A stretch of DNA of 64,000 bases from Boletus sp. NGJ (Eukaryota > Basidiomycota > Agaricomycetes > Boletales > Boletaceae). Under the pieces are notes generated by a model. That model saw only the letters and a program-made list of their open reading frames with translations, was not told where the DNA came from and ran no database searches. The stretch lies in contig JAGTXK010000091.1 in assembly GCA_019096195.1 (NCBI GenBank), positions 992,001 through 1,056,000 on the forward strand, in the 5' to 3' direction. The translations under genes were made by a program, and so were the position numbers. Numbering within the stretch: position 1 is the stretch's first letter; every line of letters starts with the position of its first letter. Below, in pieces: positions 34,069 through 45,252 of this stretch.

Positions 34069-35619
34069 TTGACGACCTACTCCACGCACGACCACCGCCA
34101 CAGAACCATCACCCGCCTAGCTCGTCTCGCCGGCTTAAGACGCGATGAGCCACGTACCCCCGCAGCAGCCATACTCACGCCCCCCGTCCGTAGCAGCCGC
34201 CCCGGGTTCCTTCAGGGACCTGGCCAACCGGGCCGCCGCGCAAGGGCTCCCCACCCTTCAACTTATACAGCCGACCCCGCAGTCGATCCCTGCGCCGCTA
34301 CCGCAGGCCCCTCCGTCCCCCACGCGCCAGCAGGACATAGAGCAGTACCTCCTGCACCAGTCCGTCCTCCGGTACAACGTGTGGCGCCAAGCGTTCGCGG
34401 CAGATCCCGTAGCGGCTGGACCGCCCCCACCAATCGCGCTCCCCAGGGTGGACCCTCCCGCCAATCTCCCGCTCCCTCTCCCGGAGCCCACTCCCCGAGC
34501 TCAGGTATCCGAGTTCACATCCCTTCTCCCGGGAGGACACCCCGACTGGTCCCACCGCAGGGCCCAGCTCCCTCGCGCCCGCTCCCCACGCCCCCGCAGC
34601 CGAGCTCCCCATCCCACTCGAATTCACCTGGGATCCCTCGGCCCGCCGCACGTGGCTTCCCCCCGACTTCCCCGAGGATCGGGAAGAGCCTGGCCGCTAA
34701 GCCAGAGCATTACGACGGCAACAAGGAGAAGTTCGTTCAGTGGTGGAGAACCGTACCCTCTACCTGAACGGCTTCGAAGCTACGCCGACCGATCGGCAGA
34801 AAATACTCATCACGCTGTCGTACATGCGAGGCGATAACGCCGCCGGGCGATTCTCAGACCTCCTCGTCGAAGGAGACGCATACGCCGCCGTCAACTTTGA
34901 GTTTTTCGTGGAGAAACTCAAGAAGACGTTCCAACCCGCCGGCCTCGTGCGCCTGGCGGAACAGAAACTGTTCTCCCTTCGCCAAGGGAAGGACAGCGTC
35001 GAAGACTACTTCACGCGCCTGTTCCAGCTGGCCATCGAGGCCAAATTCGACGTCAGGATAAACGGGAGGACGATCGTCAACCAGATCCGGCACCAGGCCC
35101 GGAACGAACTGGTTGAGTACGTCGAAAGGTACAAGCCGGACCTCATCGACTCCACCGACGTCCGCGAGTGGGAGACCGCCCTGGTACGGGCAGAGGAGGT
35201 CCTCGGCGCCATCGCAGAGCGCAAGAAGGCCTCCAACGTCTTCGCCACCGGTCCCCACCTACAACCCGCGTTTCATCCCGCGTCCCCGCTCGTACGCACC
35301 TCCCGCTGCACCCCCGCCTACCCGCCCGCCCCCCTCGGCGCCCGTCGCGCGCCCGCACCCTCAGACCACCGGGGTCTTCCCCGGACAAGGCGCTCCCATG
35401 GAGCTCGACAAGGCACGCGCAGCTGGACTGTGCCGAAAATGCAGGAAGCCCTGGCCCTGCGCCGATCACCCGCCCCGCCCTCGCCCGCAAGCGAGGAGCA
35501 TCACGGTAAACGGTCAGGAAGTTTCCCCGGACATGTTTGCTACGATACGAGCCATGATGGACTCAGCGGAGAGCCCCGCATGTAGAACCTGTAGTTTACG
35601 CCCCCGATGTACAAAGTGA
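34069..35619 (+). pseudogene. Chromovirus gag remnant
   Basis: A Pro-rich N-terminal part is followed by the retrotransposon gag core: KPEHYDGNKEKFVQWW (about 34693-34744), then after a frame change LNGFEATPTDRQKILIT, FFVEKLKKTF and a VEDYFTRLFQLA segment. The C-terminal end has a zinc-knuckle-like cluster CRKCRKPWPCADH near 35434-35472, shorter than the usual CCHC form. Frame changes near 34200-34650, 34745 and 35250 break the reading. Gag would package element RNA in virus-like particles. Start codon not determined. Confidence 0.72.
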
Positions 35620-35743
35620 CTCGGGTTTTCAGCCTGTACAGTAGACACCAGTCGACCTGCTGTACAACATAAGTCATTGCTGAATGTAACATGTTTTCCG
35701 TCCTAAGCATTGACGAGACTGAAGACGAGGATACGAACAACGC

Positions 35744-38700
35744 GTGAACCTCCCGGGCACTCCGCCCGTTAAGAAAATGACCATCATGCCGCGAAAGGTG
35801 AAGTTCGCGCCGTCCGTAAAGCGAGACGACGGCCCGAACGACGCCGACACCATCCCGCGCAAACACCCAAAGGAAGCACGAAAGGGAGAGACGTCCTCTC
35901 GTTCCTGGCTGAACACGTTGGACCCCTGGTCCATACGTTGGATGAAGGCCCAAGTGGAGAACACGGATGTTGACCGCAGCATCCACCACCTGAAGTCCTT
36001 CGTTCACGACAGCCGGACGATCGAAGTGTCTCGGGACCTCGTGCAGGACCTCCGAAGACTTTCCGACGAAGACGCGTACTGGGTCCTCCATGACCTACAG
36101 CACGCCCCGAAATTCCGGAAAGCATCCCCTCGATCCACGAAGCGAAACTCGCTGGAGATCCCGGTGACGCTAACCCTCCCGAACCGACAGACCGCCAACG
36201 TCAAGGCACTGATCGATTCAGGCTGCACCGGATCGTCCATCCACGAGAAGTTCGTGGCTGAAAAGGGGGTAAAGACGCACTCCCTCCCCCGCCCCCTCAC
36301 CGTCTACAACGCCGATGGCACGCCGAACGCCGGAGGCAAAGTAGAGAAATTCGTGATCCTCGAAGCTCCAGGTGAACGACCACAGGGAACAGTTGGCCCT
36401 CGCAGTAACCAACCTCGGGCCCAACACCGTGTTCCTCGGACACGACTGGCTGAAGATGCACAACCCAGCCATCAACTGGAAAACCGGGAGAATTTCCTTT
36501 CAGATGCAAGAGGGGATCACGCCGTGGGCAGTGTAGACGAGGAGGAAGACGAGATGGACGTAGACTACAGGCCGTCCCAAGGCGACAGACTATTCGAACT
36601 CGATGTAGTAGAGTACATGCGAAATCGAAACGTCGCCACGGAGGTGGCCATCAAGGACTACGTCCCAGAAAAAGAAGAGAGACCTTCGAGGAAGCCGCCC
36701 CGAAGTACGTCCACGAGTATAAGGACGTCTTCGACAAAGAAAGCTTCGATGCGCTACCCCCGAGACGCCCTTGGGATCACGCCATCGAGCTCCTCCCCGG
36801 GAACCATGAGGTAGACTGCAAGGTCTATCCCTCTCAATCCCGGGCGAGCAGAAGGAACTCGACTCCTTCCTCGAGGAGAATCTCAAGTCCGGGAGGATAC
36901 GACCCTCCAAGTCACCCTTCGCATCGGCCTTCTTCTTCATCAAGAAGAAAGACGGACGCCTCCGCCCCGTGCAAGACTACCGCAAGCTGAACGCGGTGAC
37001 AAGACGCAACCGCTACCCGCTCCCGCTCATAAGCGAACTGGTCGACAAGCTCAAGTCGGCCAAGTACTACACCAAGTTCGACGTGAGATGGGGGTACAAC
37101 AACGTACGGATGGCAGAAGGCGACGAGTGGAAGGCCGCCTTCCGAGCAAACCGCGGGCTATTCGAGCCCCTCGTGATGTTCTTCGGGCTCACCAATTCAC
37201 CAGCGACGTTTCAGACGATGATGAACGCGCTGTTTAGACACTTGGTGGACCGAGGCGTAGTGGTCGTCTACATAGACGATATCATGATATTCACGAGAGA
37301 CACTCGAAGAGCACCGCAAGGTAGTACGCGAGGTGCTACAAATCCTCCGCGACGCACACCTCTACCTGCGTCACGACAAATGCGACTTTGAGGTCCAAGA
37401 GACCGAGTTCCTCGGGCTCATCGTCGCACAAGACAAGGTGAAGATGGACGAGAAGAAGGTGGAAGCCATCAAGAGCTGGCCAACGTCCCCACCTCGAAGA
37501 AAACACTGCAGAGGTTTCCTCGGGTTCCTCAACTTCTACCGACGGTTCGTCAAGAACTTCGCCATGATCGCGCGCCCCCTCAACGCGCTCACGTCGGTGA
37601 AGAAGAGACTTCGAGTGGACGACGGCCTGCCAAGCGGCCTTCCAAACCCTCAAGGACACCATCTCCTCCGCCCCGGCGCTCGCCATGCCCACCGACACCG
37701 ACCCCTACCGCATCGAAACCGACGGCTCGGGCATTGGCATCGGCGCCATCCTCTCCCAAAAGCACGACGGCACATGGCACCCCGTCGCCTTCATCTCCCG
37801 TTCCCTCAACGACGCCGAGAGGAACTACCACGCCGCTGACCTCGAGATGTTAGCCATCATGTTCGCCCTCAACGAGTGGCGACAATATCTCCTCGAGGCA
37901 GCCCACCCGATCGAGATCTGGACGGACCACAAGAACCTCGAGTTCTTCCGCAAACCCCAGGATCTCACCCGCCGTCAGGCCCGCTGGCAACAGGTCCTAC
38001 AGGAATACCATGTGGTGATCAGCCACCGCCCTGGCAAAACCAACCCCGCGGACCCTCTGTCCAGGAGGCCAGACTTTGAAAAGGGGGTGACATCCGACAA
38101 CACCGCGCAGACACTACTGCCTGACGCCCTTTTTTCGCCCCCACCGTCACCTACCTCCACGACGGTCTCCCTCAAAGCCGTCGCACCGGCGAGCACGCTC
38201 TCAAGGATCACAAAGCTACAGTACAAACTTGAGCAGTTCGCCAAGGAAGGCTTGGAGAAAGGAGAACTCCCCCTGGAGCCGCAAAGAAGGACTTGTCCAC
38301 TGGAAGTCGCTCGTCTACGTGCCGAACGACGCGAAACTCAGAGAGGACATCCTCATCGCGAACCATGATCATCCGATCGCTGGCCACCCCGGCATCCGGC
38401 GCACTCGCGATTTGATCATGAGCGAATACTATTGGCCCTCGCTTCGACGCGACGTGGAGTCTTACGTCAAAGGGTGTGATACGTGCCAAAAGGTAAAAGC
38501 CAAAACCTCGGCCATCAACACACCGCTCCACCCGAATGAGATCCCATCTTCCCCCTGGGAAATCATCTCCGTCGACCTGATCGGCCCCCTCCCCCAATCA
38601 GATGGCAAGAACGCCATCCTGGTTGTCGTCGATCGTTTCTCCAAGATGATCCACCTAGCACCGGTTATGGACACCATAACGTCCCAAGGGGTCGCAACAA

Positions 38701-39807
38701 TCTTCCGCGACCAGATCTTCAAGCTCCACGGTGTCCCACGCAAGGTGATCTCCGACAGAGGAACGCAATTCGTGTCGTCGTTCATGCGCGACCTTTACTC
38801 CCTCCTCGGCATCCAAGCCAACCCGTCTACCGCTTACCACCCCCAGACCGACGGGCAGACGGAGCGCATCAACCGAGAGGTGGAGAAATACCTCCGCATC
38901 TACGTCAACCATCGCCAAACCGACTGGGCCGAATGGCTACCCCTAGCCGAGTTCGCCCACAACTCGCAGACCACCAGCGCAACCGGCGTCTCCCCCTTCC
39001 TGCTCAACTACGGGCAACAGCCGCTCATACCGAACAAGCGAGTGGAAGTGAGAAACGAATCCGCCGCCTCCTTCGCCGAAACAATGAAAACCCACCACAA
39101 CACGGCCAAGGACGCGCTGGAAAAAGCGGCAGAAGCGATGAAGAAGGCGCACGACAAACGTGCATCCCCCGCCGTCGAATACACGGTCGGCCAGCAGGTC
39201 CTACTCGAAGGAACCCACGTTCGGACCGATCGCCCGACCAAGAAGTTCGACGACAAACGACACGGCCCGTTCAAGGTGAAGCGTAAGATCGGCGAGGCCT
39301 CCTACGAGCTAGGACCTCCCGCGCACGTGGAAAGGGATTCACCCCGTATTCCACGAGTCGCTTCTTACGCCCTACCACCCGGGCACATCCCCCTCCCAGA
39401 CGAAACCGAAACCGCCACCCCCGGTTATCGTCCAGCAACAAGAAGAGTACGAAGTCGAGCACGTCGCCGACTCACGTAAGCGACGCGGCAGAACCGAGTA
39501 CCTAGTACAGTGGAAAGGGTACCCCCGCGAGGAACGCACATGGGAACCCAAAAGGAACGTCTCAAACGCCCCTCAGGCGATCGAGAAGTTCCACCGAGAG
39601 AACCCCACCGCCATCCGCACCCTTGCCGACGGCGAGTGCGACTGCCCAACCTGCGCGTTCCCCGGAACCCCCCTATTCGACGACCCGTCCTTCCGCTCGT
39701 ACGCGGCCTCCCTAAACCGCCTCCCCGACCAACTCTTCGAGATCCCCGCACCCCATAGCGACGTCAACCTCACCGGTATCATCATCGACCGGGAGTTCGA
39801 TGGCTAG
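35744..39807 (+). pseudogene. Chromovirus pol remnant (protease, RT, RNase H, integrase, chromodomain)
   Basis: Domains in order: aspartic protease core ALIDSGCTGSSI (about 36208-36243); reverse transcriptase with [16 protein letters not shown] (about 36949-36996), [12 protein letters not shown] and the catalytic YIDD at 37270-37282; RNase H with RIETDGSGIGIGAILSQ (about 37709-37759) and WTDHKNLEFF; integrase with a HHCC-type zinc region (HPGIRRTRDL, CDTCQKVK near 38480-38500) and catalytic core VDLIGPLP, SDRGTQFVSSF, TDGQTERINREVE; and a chromodomain TEYLVQWKGYPREERTWEP (about 39494-39550) before the stop at 39805-39807. Frame changes occur near 36370, 36530, 36680, 37310, 37600, 38265 and 39330. 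Chromodomains of this class steer integration to marked chromatin. Confidence 0.87.
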
Positions 39808-39818
39808 AAAGGGGGTAA
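39806..39818 (+). other. Polypurine tract of the chromovirus
   Basis: AGAAAGGGGGTAA directly precedes the 3' LTR start TGATACG. This is the position and base composition of a plus-strand priming site. It overlaps the pol stop codon. Confidence 0.65.
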
Positions 39819-40180
39819 TGATACGAACTCGGACGTTTTCGCCTTTATTTACGTAGTTAGCTAACACTTGACGACCCCACGAACGCACTTACGTAGTTAC
39901 CATTATGCCTAGACCTTACGTCTAGACCATACGTCACACACTAGTCAGCCTACGTCACAACCCCATACCCATAGAACAGGCTAGACCCCACTACGTCACC
40001 GTACGTCGTACGGAACATTCTAGTAGGTTCCACGACCGGCCCTAAGCTGGTCCGTGCTCACGCCAGTAGTTAGTATATAAGTAGCGCCACAACACCTGTA
40101 TTAGCTCAGTCTTGGAATTCCTTTTCTCTCCCTCGGATATCGCGCTTGCAACCCTTGAGATATTAAGGCTATTCCTTTCA
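39819..40180 (+). repeat. 3' LTR of the chromovirus
   Basis: Begins TGATACGAACTCGG and ends ATTCCTTTCA, parallel to the 5' LTR. It has the same TATATAAGTAG box (about 40074-40084). Differences from the 5' LTR include a 3-nt insertion near 40060 and scattered substitutions. Confidence 0.88.
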
Positions 40181-40698
40181 CACATGGTGCATGTTTTGAA
40201 CCATTAATAATATTTGATTTATATTGAATTTGCATTTTAGCAATTGTACAGTATATACAGTAGTGCATGGTGTTGTTTTTTTAGGATTTGATGACTAGGA
40301 CAATAGACTATCTTTCAACTCTTTCTCCAGCTCCTAATATGACTATCAGCTGGTGATAGATAACTTATCTACCAGATCAAACAAAAGAGTTGGCTTTGCA
40401 TGTCCTGTGAGTGAGTTACTATAATAGTACTTAGTCAATTGGTTCATTGGTTGTTCTTTCTCTTCTGAATACTATGATTCTAAGAAAAGGGTAATGGTTT
40501 ATTTCTAGCTTGTGAGTTTTGGTTATCTCTACCTTAGTGGATATATGTACATGTAGAATGTATATCTATAATTTTGACAGATAGAGGGTTCTTGAGTGTT
40601 TAGATCTCTTGGCTAGACTTTGGAATAGCATGCAACTCTGTGATGTACTAGGGCACAAGGGCAGTCACAGAGTATAGTCTTCAGACAAGTGTAGGTAA
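40181..40698. other. AT-rich stretch between chromovirus and solo LTR
   Basis: About 520 bp of AT-rich DNA with stops in all frames. I see no gene or defined repeat. Confidence 0.4.
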
Positions 40699-41637
40699 TG
40701 TTACGGTCACAGGAGGGGGTACATCTTTTCCTCTCCCTTCACCTTCTATAGGATTATGGGACAACTTATTCTTTGACTCAGACCAGGAATTCCCCCACAA
40801 CACCAACTCAGGCATTGCCCTATCCGGAACTCCCTTTCTAAAAAGTTACCTGTTTGGTTTGGACACCACCTTCCTATTTCGTTGATACATGCATTTCACC
40901 CTTTTAATCTGATCATAGACATTGCCTCCTTGGCTGTGCTCTCTCGTGCACAGCCTAGTATTCCAACTTACCATTTGACTGATGCCTTGATCCCTTATGA
41001 TAATCTTTTGTCTGCGACTTATGATTACCATATACAATACAAAGCCTGCCCTAGATGGGCAGGGCCTATATATAGGGACACTGGCCCTTCATGTAACTCT
41101 AACCTAGATCTACACAACTTTCCATATAATCTACCAGCTCTTCCAGCTCTCAGTTCCACTTCATCTCAGAAGCCCGCTCCTGCTCTGGAGGTGATCACCC
41201 TAGTGCTCATGATCATCTTCCTTATCACGTCACACTTGTGTGGCCTCGTTGCTGTCCGTACGCACTTCTAAAGCTTTGGCAACTCCAATGCCAACAGAGG
41301 TTGGCCTGTGTAAGCCCAGGACTCCGTCACTGGCACCTATCTAAATCCAGGACTCTGCCACTGGTACCGTATTGGTCAGGACTCTGCCACTGACCCCCAT
41401 ATAGGATAGATCTGCCCTTCCTCTGGATCATGCCACCATCCTCAAAGTCCAAGACTCCAGTGTTAGTCATAGAGTAGGCTCCAACCCCAAGGGAGGCTCT
41501 ACATGAAAGCTAGCCGTCGGTCCCCAGTCCGAGGAACCTTTGGGCCTCAGGAGGTATTTTCCCCTCAAGTCCGGCTAGTCCAGTAATCACACAGGGTTGA
41601 TTACTCAGGAATGTGTCACTTGTTACACGGCGTAACA
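40699..41637 (+). repeat. Solo LTR, family A, copy 2, with target-site duplication
   Basis: Starts TGTTACGGTC and ends GGCGTAACA. The direct flanks are GGTAA at 40694-40698 and GGTAA at 41638-41642, a perfect 5-bp target duplication, which fixes both ends. It aligns with copy 1 (30187-31197), including the CCTGCCCTAGATGGGC word and a TATATATAGGG box near 41072. No internal domain is present, so it arose by LTR-LTR recombination. Confidence 0.88.
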
Positions 41638-41699
41638 GGTAAGTGGCACTTTTCCTTTTTCTTTTGTGCCACTTCCTTCATTAGTAAAAACAGGACTAA

Positions 41700-42760
41700 C
41701 TGTCCAGTGCTGAACAGTACTGGACAGTAACATAGTGCTCATAGTGAGGGTCCAACTGGATAGTGGTTTGATAGTACTATGACAGTGTCTCATACTCTGT
41801 TCATAGTATGGCCATAGTCTGTCATAGTATTCTCATAGTGTCTCATAGTGTCTCATAGTATTCTTATAGTACTTCCATAGTGGCTTAGCAATCCTAATCC
41901 TAATCCTAATCCTAATCCTAATCCTAATCCTAATCCAATTTCAAGCCAATTCTAATTTCAAATTCAATCAAATATTAATTCTATTAATTCTAATTCTAAT
42001 TCCAGTCCAAATCCCAATCCCAATCCCAATCCCAATCCTAATCCTAATCCTAATGATTTACAAAGTGAAGTATTGACTTCATGTAATGAGTAGAGAAGGA
42101 TAAAATTAAGAAACAAGAGGGTGTGGGAAAGTTTTTGAAGTCTGGCTTGTTTATATAAGAATGGTGGCACAAACAGTGGCAAACAATGTCCGCTTTTTTA
42201 ACACTGAGTGTGGGAAAATGGACTTGGATATTTTTTTTGAGTGTAGGTCTACACTTTTGGTACACATTGTGACTACACTTTTACTACACTTTGGTGCGCA
42301 TTTTTGGTACACTTTTGGTACACTTTGTTTGCTACACTGTACTACACTCTGCTACCCTTTTGTTTGCTTTTTTTACTACACTCTGTTTGCTACACTGTAC
42401 TACACTCTTTCCTATACTTTTTGTACAACATTTGACTACACATTTAACTACACTTTTTGTGCACTTTTTGACTACACATTTTGTATGCTTTTGATTTAGG
42501 ATTAGGATTAGAATTAGAATTAGAATTAGCTTAAAATTACTACTATGACTATGACTGCTATGAATGTACTATGAATGCTATGAAATGCTATGATACTATG
42601 ATGCTATGATACTATGATACTATGAACACTATGAATATACTATGGATACTATGAATACACTTTCAATACTATGACACTATGAACACTATGAGCTCTATGA
42701 GTTATCTATGAAACTACTATGACTACTATGAAACCACTATGGCACTATGAGCACGATGAT
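41700..42760. repeat. Composite inverted block of short tandem repeats with telomere-like hexamers
   Basis: Left half: CATAGT/CTCATAGTGT-type repeats (about 41720-41885), then a (CCTAAT)n array at about 41888-41937 and a second CCCAAT/CCTAAT array at about 42008-42054. Centre: unique sequence, then a TACACTTTTG/ACTACACT minisatellite (about 42247-42485). Right half: GGATTA/GAATTA repeats (about 42495-42530), then ACTATGAA-type repeats (about 42540-42745). CATAGT and ACTATG, and CCTAAT and ATTAGG, are reverse complements, so the halves are inverted copies in type and order. The hexamer TTAGGA differs by one base from the fungal telomere unit TTAGGG. Confidence 0.75.
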
Positions 42761-43756
42761 GAAATCCTGTATTTACTGATGCACTACTATCTCAGGGAAA
42801 AAAAAAGGCTCCAGTGCAGCTGGTTGTCCCATGATCATCTGGAGCATCACCTTGGTACGTGCTTTCGATGTGAAACCCCGTGCGGTACGATCAGCCATCT
42901 GCTTGCGGCGAGTTGAAGAAATCCAGAAGAATGAAGGGCGTCTGGTATTCCCCACTGTACGGATCATCATCATCTGCGGCATTTGTTTTCAGCTTGTCTT
43001 CAGGCAAATAATCTGACCTCGTGGAGAAGCAATTGCGTCACTACACGTGCATCTGGTAGTGGGCAAAGATACGAGAACCTGGTAAGGTTCTTCATTAATC
43101 TTTCAAGTTTCTGATATTCCATTGGAGCAAACCCTGCCGCGGTGGTTACCATCATCCGGTCGCGTATTAATTAGTCAGCAAGCGAATGCAGGACAAACAC
43201 TATACTACGAGAAGCCCTTGTCAGGGCTGACGCTAGTCTCTGGATCCGAGGGGACTTCGAGTAAAAACGACCCGTCGAGTACTCGAGCATCGGATTCTGC
43301 CATTCATCACTACTTCGTGCAGTCACCGGCGCGACTGGCCCTGGCTTCCACAGTGACTCTCAAAACTTGACTTTATCCTCCAGCGCGCTCATACTCATTA
43401 TATCTTATGAATCGTCGTGACATCATACAATGTGGTGGAATGCCGGATTTGGTGCGCCGTGATAGGGCCACCTGTCGCATTCCCCTTTCGGGCCATAAAT
43501 GCATATCCTAACTCGGGTGTCGGTTTGTGTGTCGAGATGCGAATGCGGTGACGACGACGACTGCAAGGTCGTCTGCTTCATATCACCCGAAACAAGGGGA
43601 TATCCAAATTTGACTACAAGGGTATACTCATCCTCTCGCCTAACCTTTATTAGAACCTGAGAAACCGATAGCCCTGCACCGTCCTTCCCACCTGATAGCG
43701 CTTCAATCTTGGTCGGCGCCTGCATCCTAAATCTTATCATTTGCAACTGTGTTGCG
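42761..43756. other. Intergenic stretch upstream of the pheromone receptor
   Basis: Base composition returns to genic levels near 42800. Small open frames are present (for example 42831-43016 and 43122-43370) but none resembles a known family and none ends in a CaaX pheromone motif. A minus-strand open frame (43423-43848) overlaps the receptor start and is probably chance. Confidence 0.4.
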
Positions 43757-45252
43757 ATGGTACCGAACTGGCTTTTCTCCGCTTCCTCCTTTGTCGGCTT
43801 CATACTATGTATGATTCCCCTCCCATGGCATCTTGAAGGTGAATTCATCGTCCCGAAACATCGTACTCTCTCTAACGTGCTGTCCAGCCAGGAACGCGGG
43901 CACTTGCCTGTACATGATCTGGACGGGCTTGATGTGCTTGATCTGGTGCATCAAATCAGTGGTTTGGAATTCGGACGTGATCAACAAGGCCCCAGTCTGG
44001 TGCGATATCTGTAGGTTTTCCACAATTTTTGCTTTCTGGACATCGCTCACCAACTGCATGCAGCCACTAAGTTAATGCTTGGAGGCACAGTGGCCATTCC
44101 CGCATCATCTCACTGCATAAACCGTCGGTTGTACCAAATCGCCTCAGTACAATCCGTGACGAAGACGCGTGCACAGAAGCGACGTGATATCATGATTGAG
44201 CTGGCCATTGGTCTCGGCATTCCCTTGCTCGAGATGATTCTCTGTGAGTGTGCAGAGCAGATCAGATCCAAAGTAGGGTTATTTGCTTATTCATTATTAG
44301 ACATCGTCGTTCAGTCCCATCGTTTCGTTATTGTTGAAGAGTTCGGCTGTGTGCCGTTTGTTTGGAACACTCCCTTGGCGTATGTTCTCGTCCTCCCTTG
44401 GCCCGTCATCATCGCTCTGGTATCCGGATTTTATGTCAGTACGTGCGCTGAGGATGTGTGGTAATATTATTCTGATCGCATCTTGCAGTCCGGGCTATTC
44501 GTAGACTCGCGATCCGAAGAGCGCAATTTAAGGAGTTCCTTTCGATGAACAACAACCTGAGTTCCAGCCAGTATTTCTGCCTCATGGGTCTCGCCGGCGT
44601 TGAAGTCGTTTGTACCGCTCCTCTGGGACTCTACGTCCTTGTTTCAAACGTGTCCGGGCTTCCCATGTCGTCGTATGTGAGCTGGAGCTATGCCCACAAA
44701 GACTTTGGCGCAATTGAACAAATCCCTTCTGTTGTGTGGGGCCAAAGTACGAGCTTTTCCGCCGATGAGCTCGGTCGTTTCTTCCCCGTTCTCGGCGCAT
44801 TCGTTTTCTTTGCCTTTTTCGGGTTCGCGGACGAAGCGAGGAGGAATTATCGCCTCGCGTATATGTCATTCGCAAAACGGGCTGGTTTCTCCGGCTGACT
44901 GCCAATGGGTACGTCCACAAATTGAATCGCTCTGGGAGACTGGGACGCCCTATCTCACGGATCTTCTTCTACCAACAGCACCACCCCGAACACGTCCTAC
45001 AGCAACAGCTCTGGCGCGATGCCTATCCCCATCACGCACCAGACGGAGAAGAAGCGCGATTCGATGGTGTCGTGCGGTGCGCTGGCGGGCGTGAAGAAGG
45101 AATCCTTCTCGCCCACGGCCTCGTCGACTGGATCGATGTCGAAGGAGTCGCTTGCGGACTTGCACAGTGTGCCATTGCCCTCGCTCCCTGAGGCTACGCT
45201 CGATACGAGCGCGCCGTCTCGGTACGCGCTTGACGTGCCCAACGCAGTCTGA
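43757..45252 (+). CDS. STE3-type pheromone receptor (GPCR)
   Basis: Seven-helix receptor for lipopeptide mating pheromones, signalling through a G protein to a MAP-kinase cascade. ATG 43757 opens MVPNWLFSASSFVGFILCMI and PLPWHLE; after an intron comes NAGTCLYMIWTGLMCLIWCI with SVVWNSDVINKAPVWCDI, the most conserved N-terminal block of basidiomycete STE3 proteins. Then SVAIP-like TVAIPASSHCINRRLYQIAS, KRRDIMIELAIGLGIPLLEM, HRFVIVEEFGCVPFVWNTP, AYVLVLPWPVIIALVSGFYV, a third-loop FKEFLSMNNNLSSSQYF and the last helix LGAFVFFAFFGFADEARRNY. A Ser/Thr-rich cytoplasmic tail ends at 45252. Five or so introns. It may belong to the mating-type B (P/R) locus or be a non-mating receptor paralogue; no pheromone gene was found nearby. 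Confidence 0.88.

Larger units (their letters stand above)
32929..40180 (+). mobile_element. Chromovirus (Ty3/gypsy LTR retrotransposon with chromodomain), decayed
   Basis: A 7.25-kb element: 5' LTR, gag region, pol region with protease, reverse transcriptase, RNase H and integrase, a C-terminal chromodomain, polypurine tract and 3' LTR. The gag-protease-RT-RNaseH-integrase order and the chromodomain place it among chromoviruses. The interior is GC-rich while both flanks are AT-rich. By hand alignment the two LTRs differ at roughly 6-7% of sites plus a few indels, and the coding region has at least six frameshifts, so this copy is not autonomous. Flanking bases TCCAT and CACAT do not form a clean target duplication. 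I found no obvious tRNA primer-binding site right after the 5' LTR. Confidence 0.88.

Noticed and set aside
41888-41937. True telomere or CRISPR array
   Set aside because: The unit is CCTAAT (TTAGGA), not CCCTAA (TTAGGG), has no spacers, and lies inside the window between other sequences.
42173-42499. Plus-strand frame through the TACACTTTTG minisatellite
   Set aside because: The translation is a repeat of Thr/Leu/Phe/Tyr words produced by the tandem DNA repeat.
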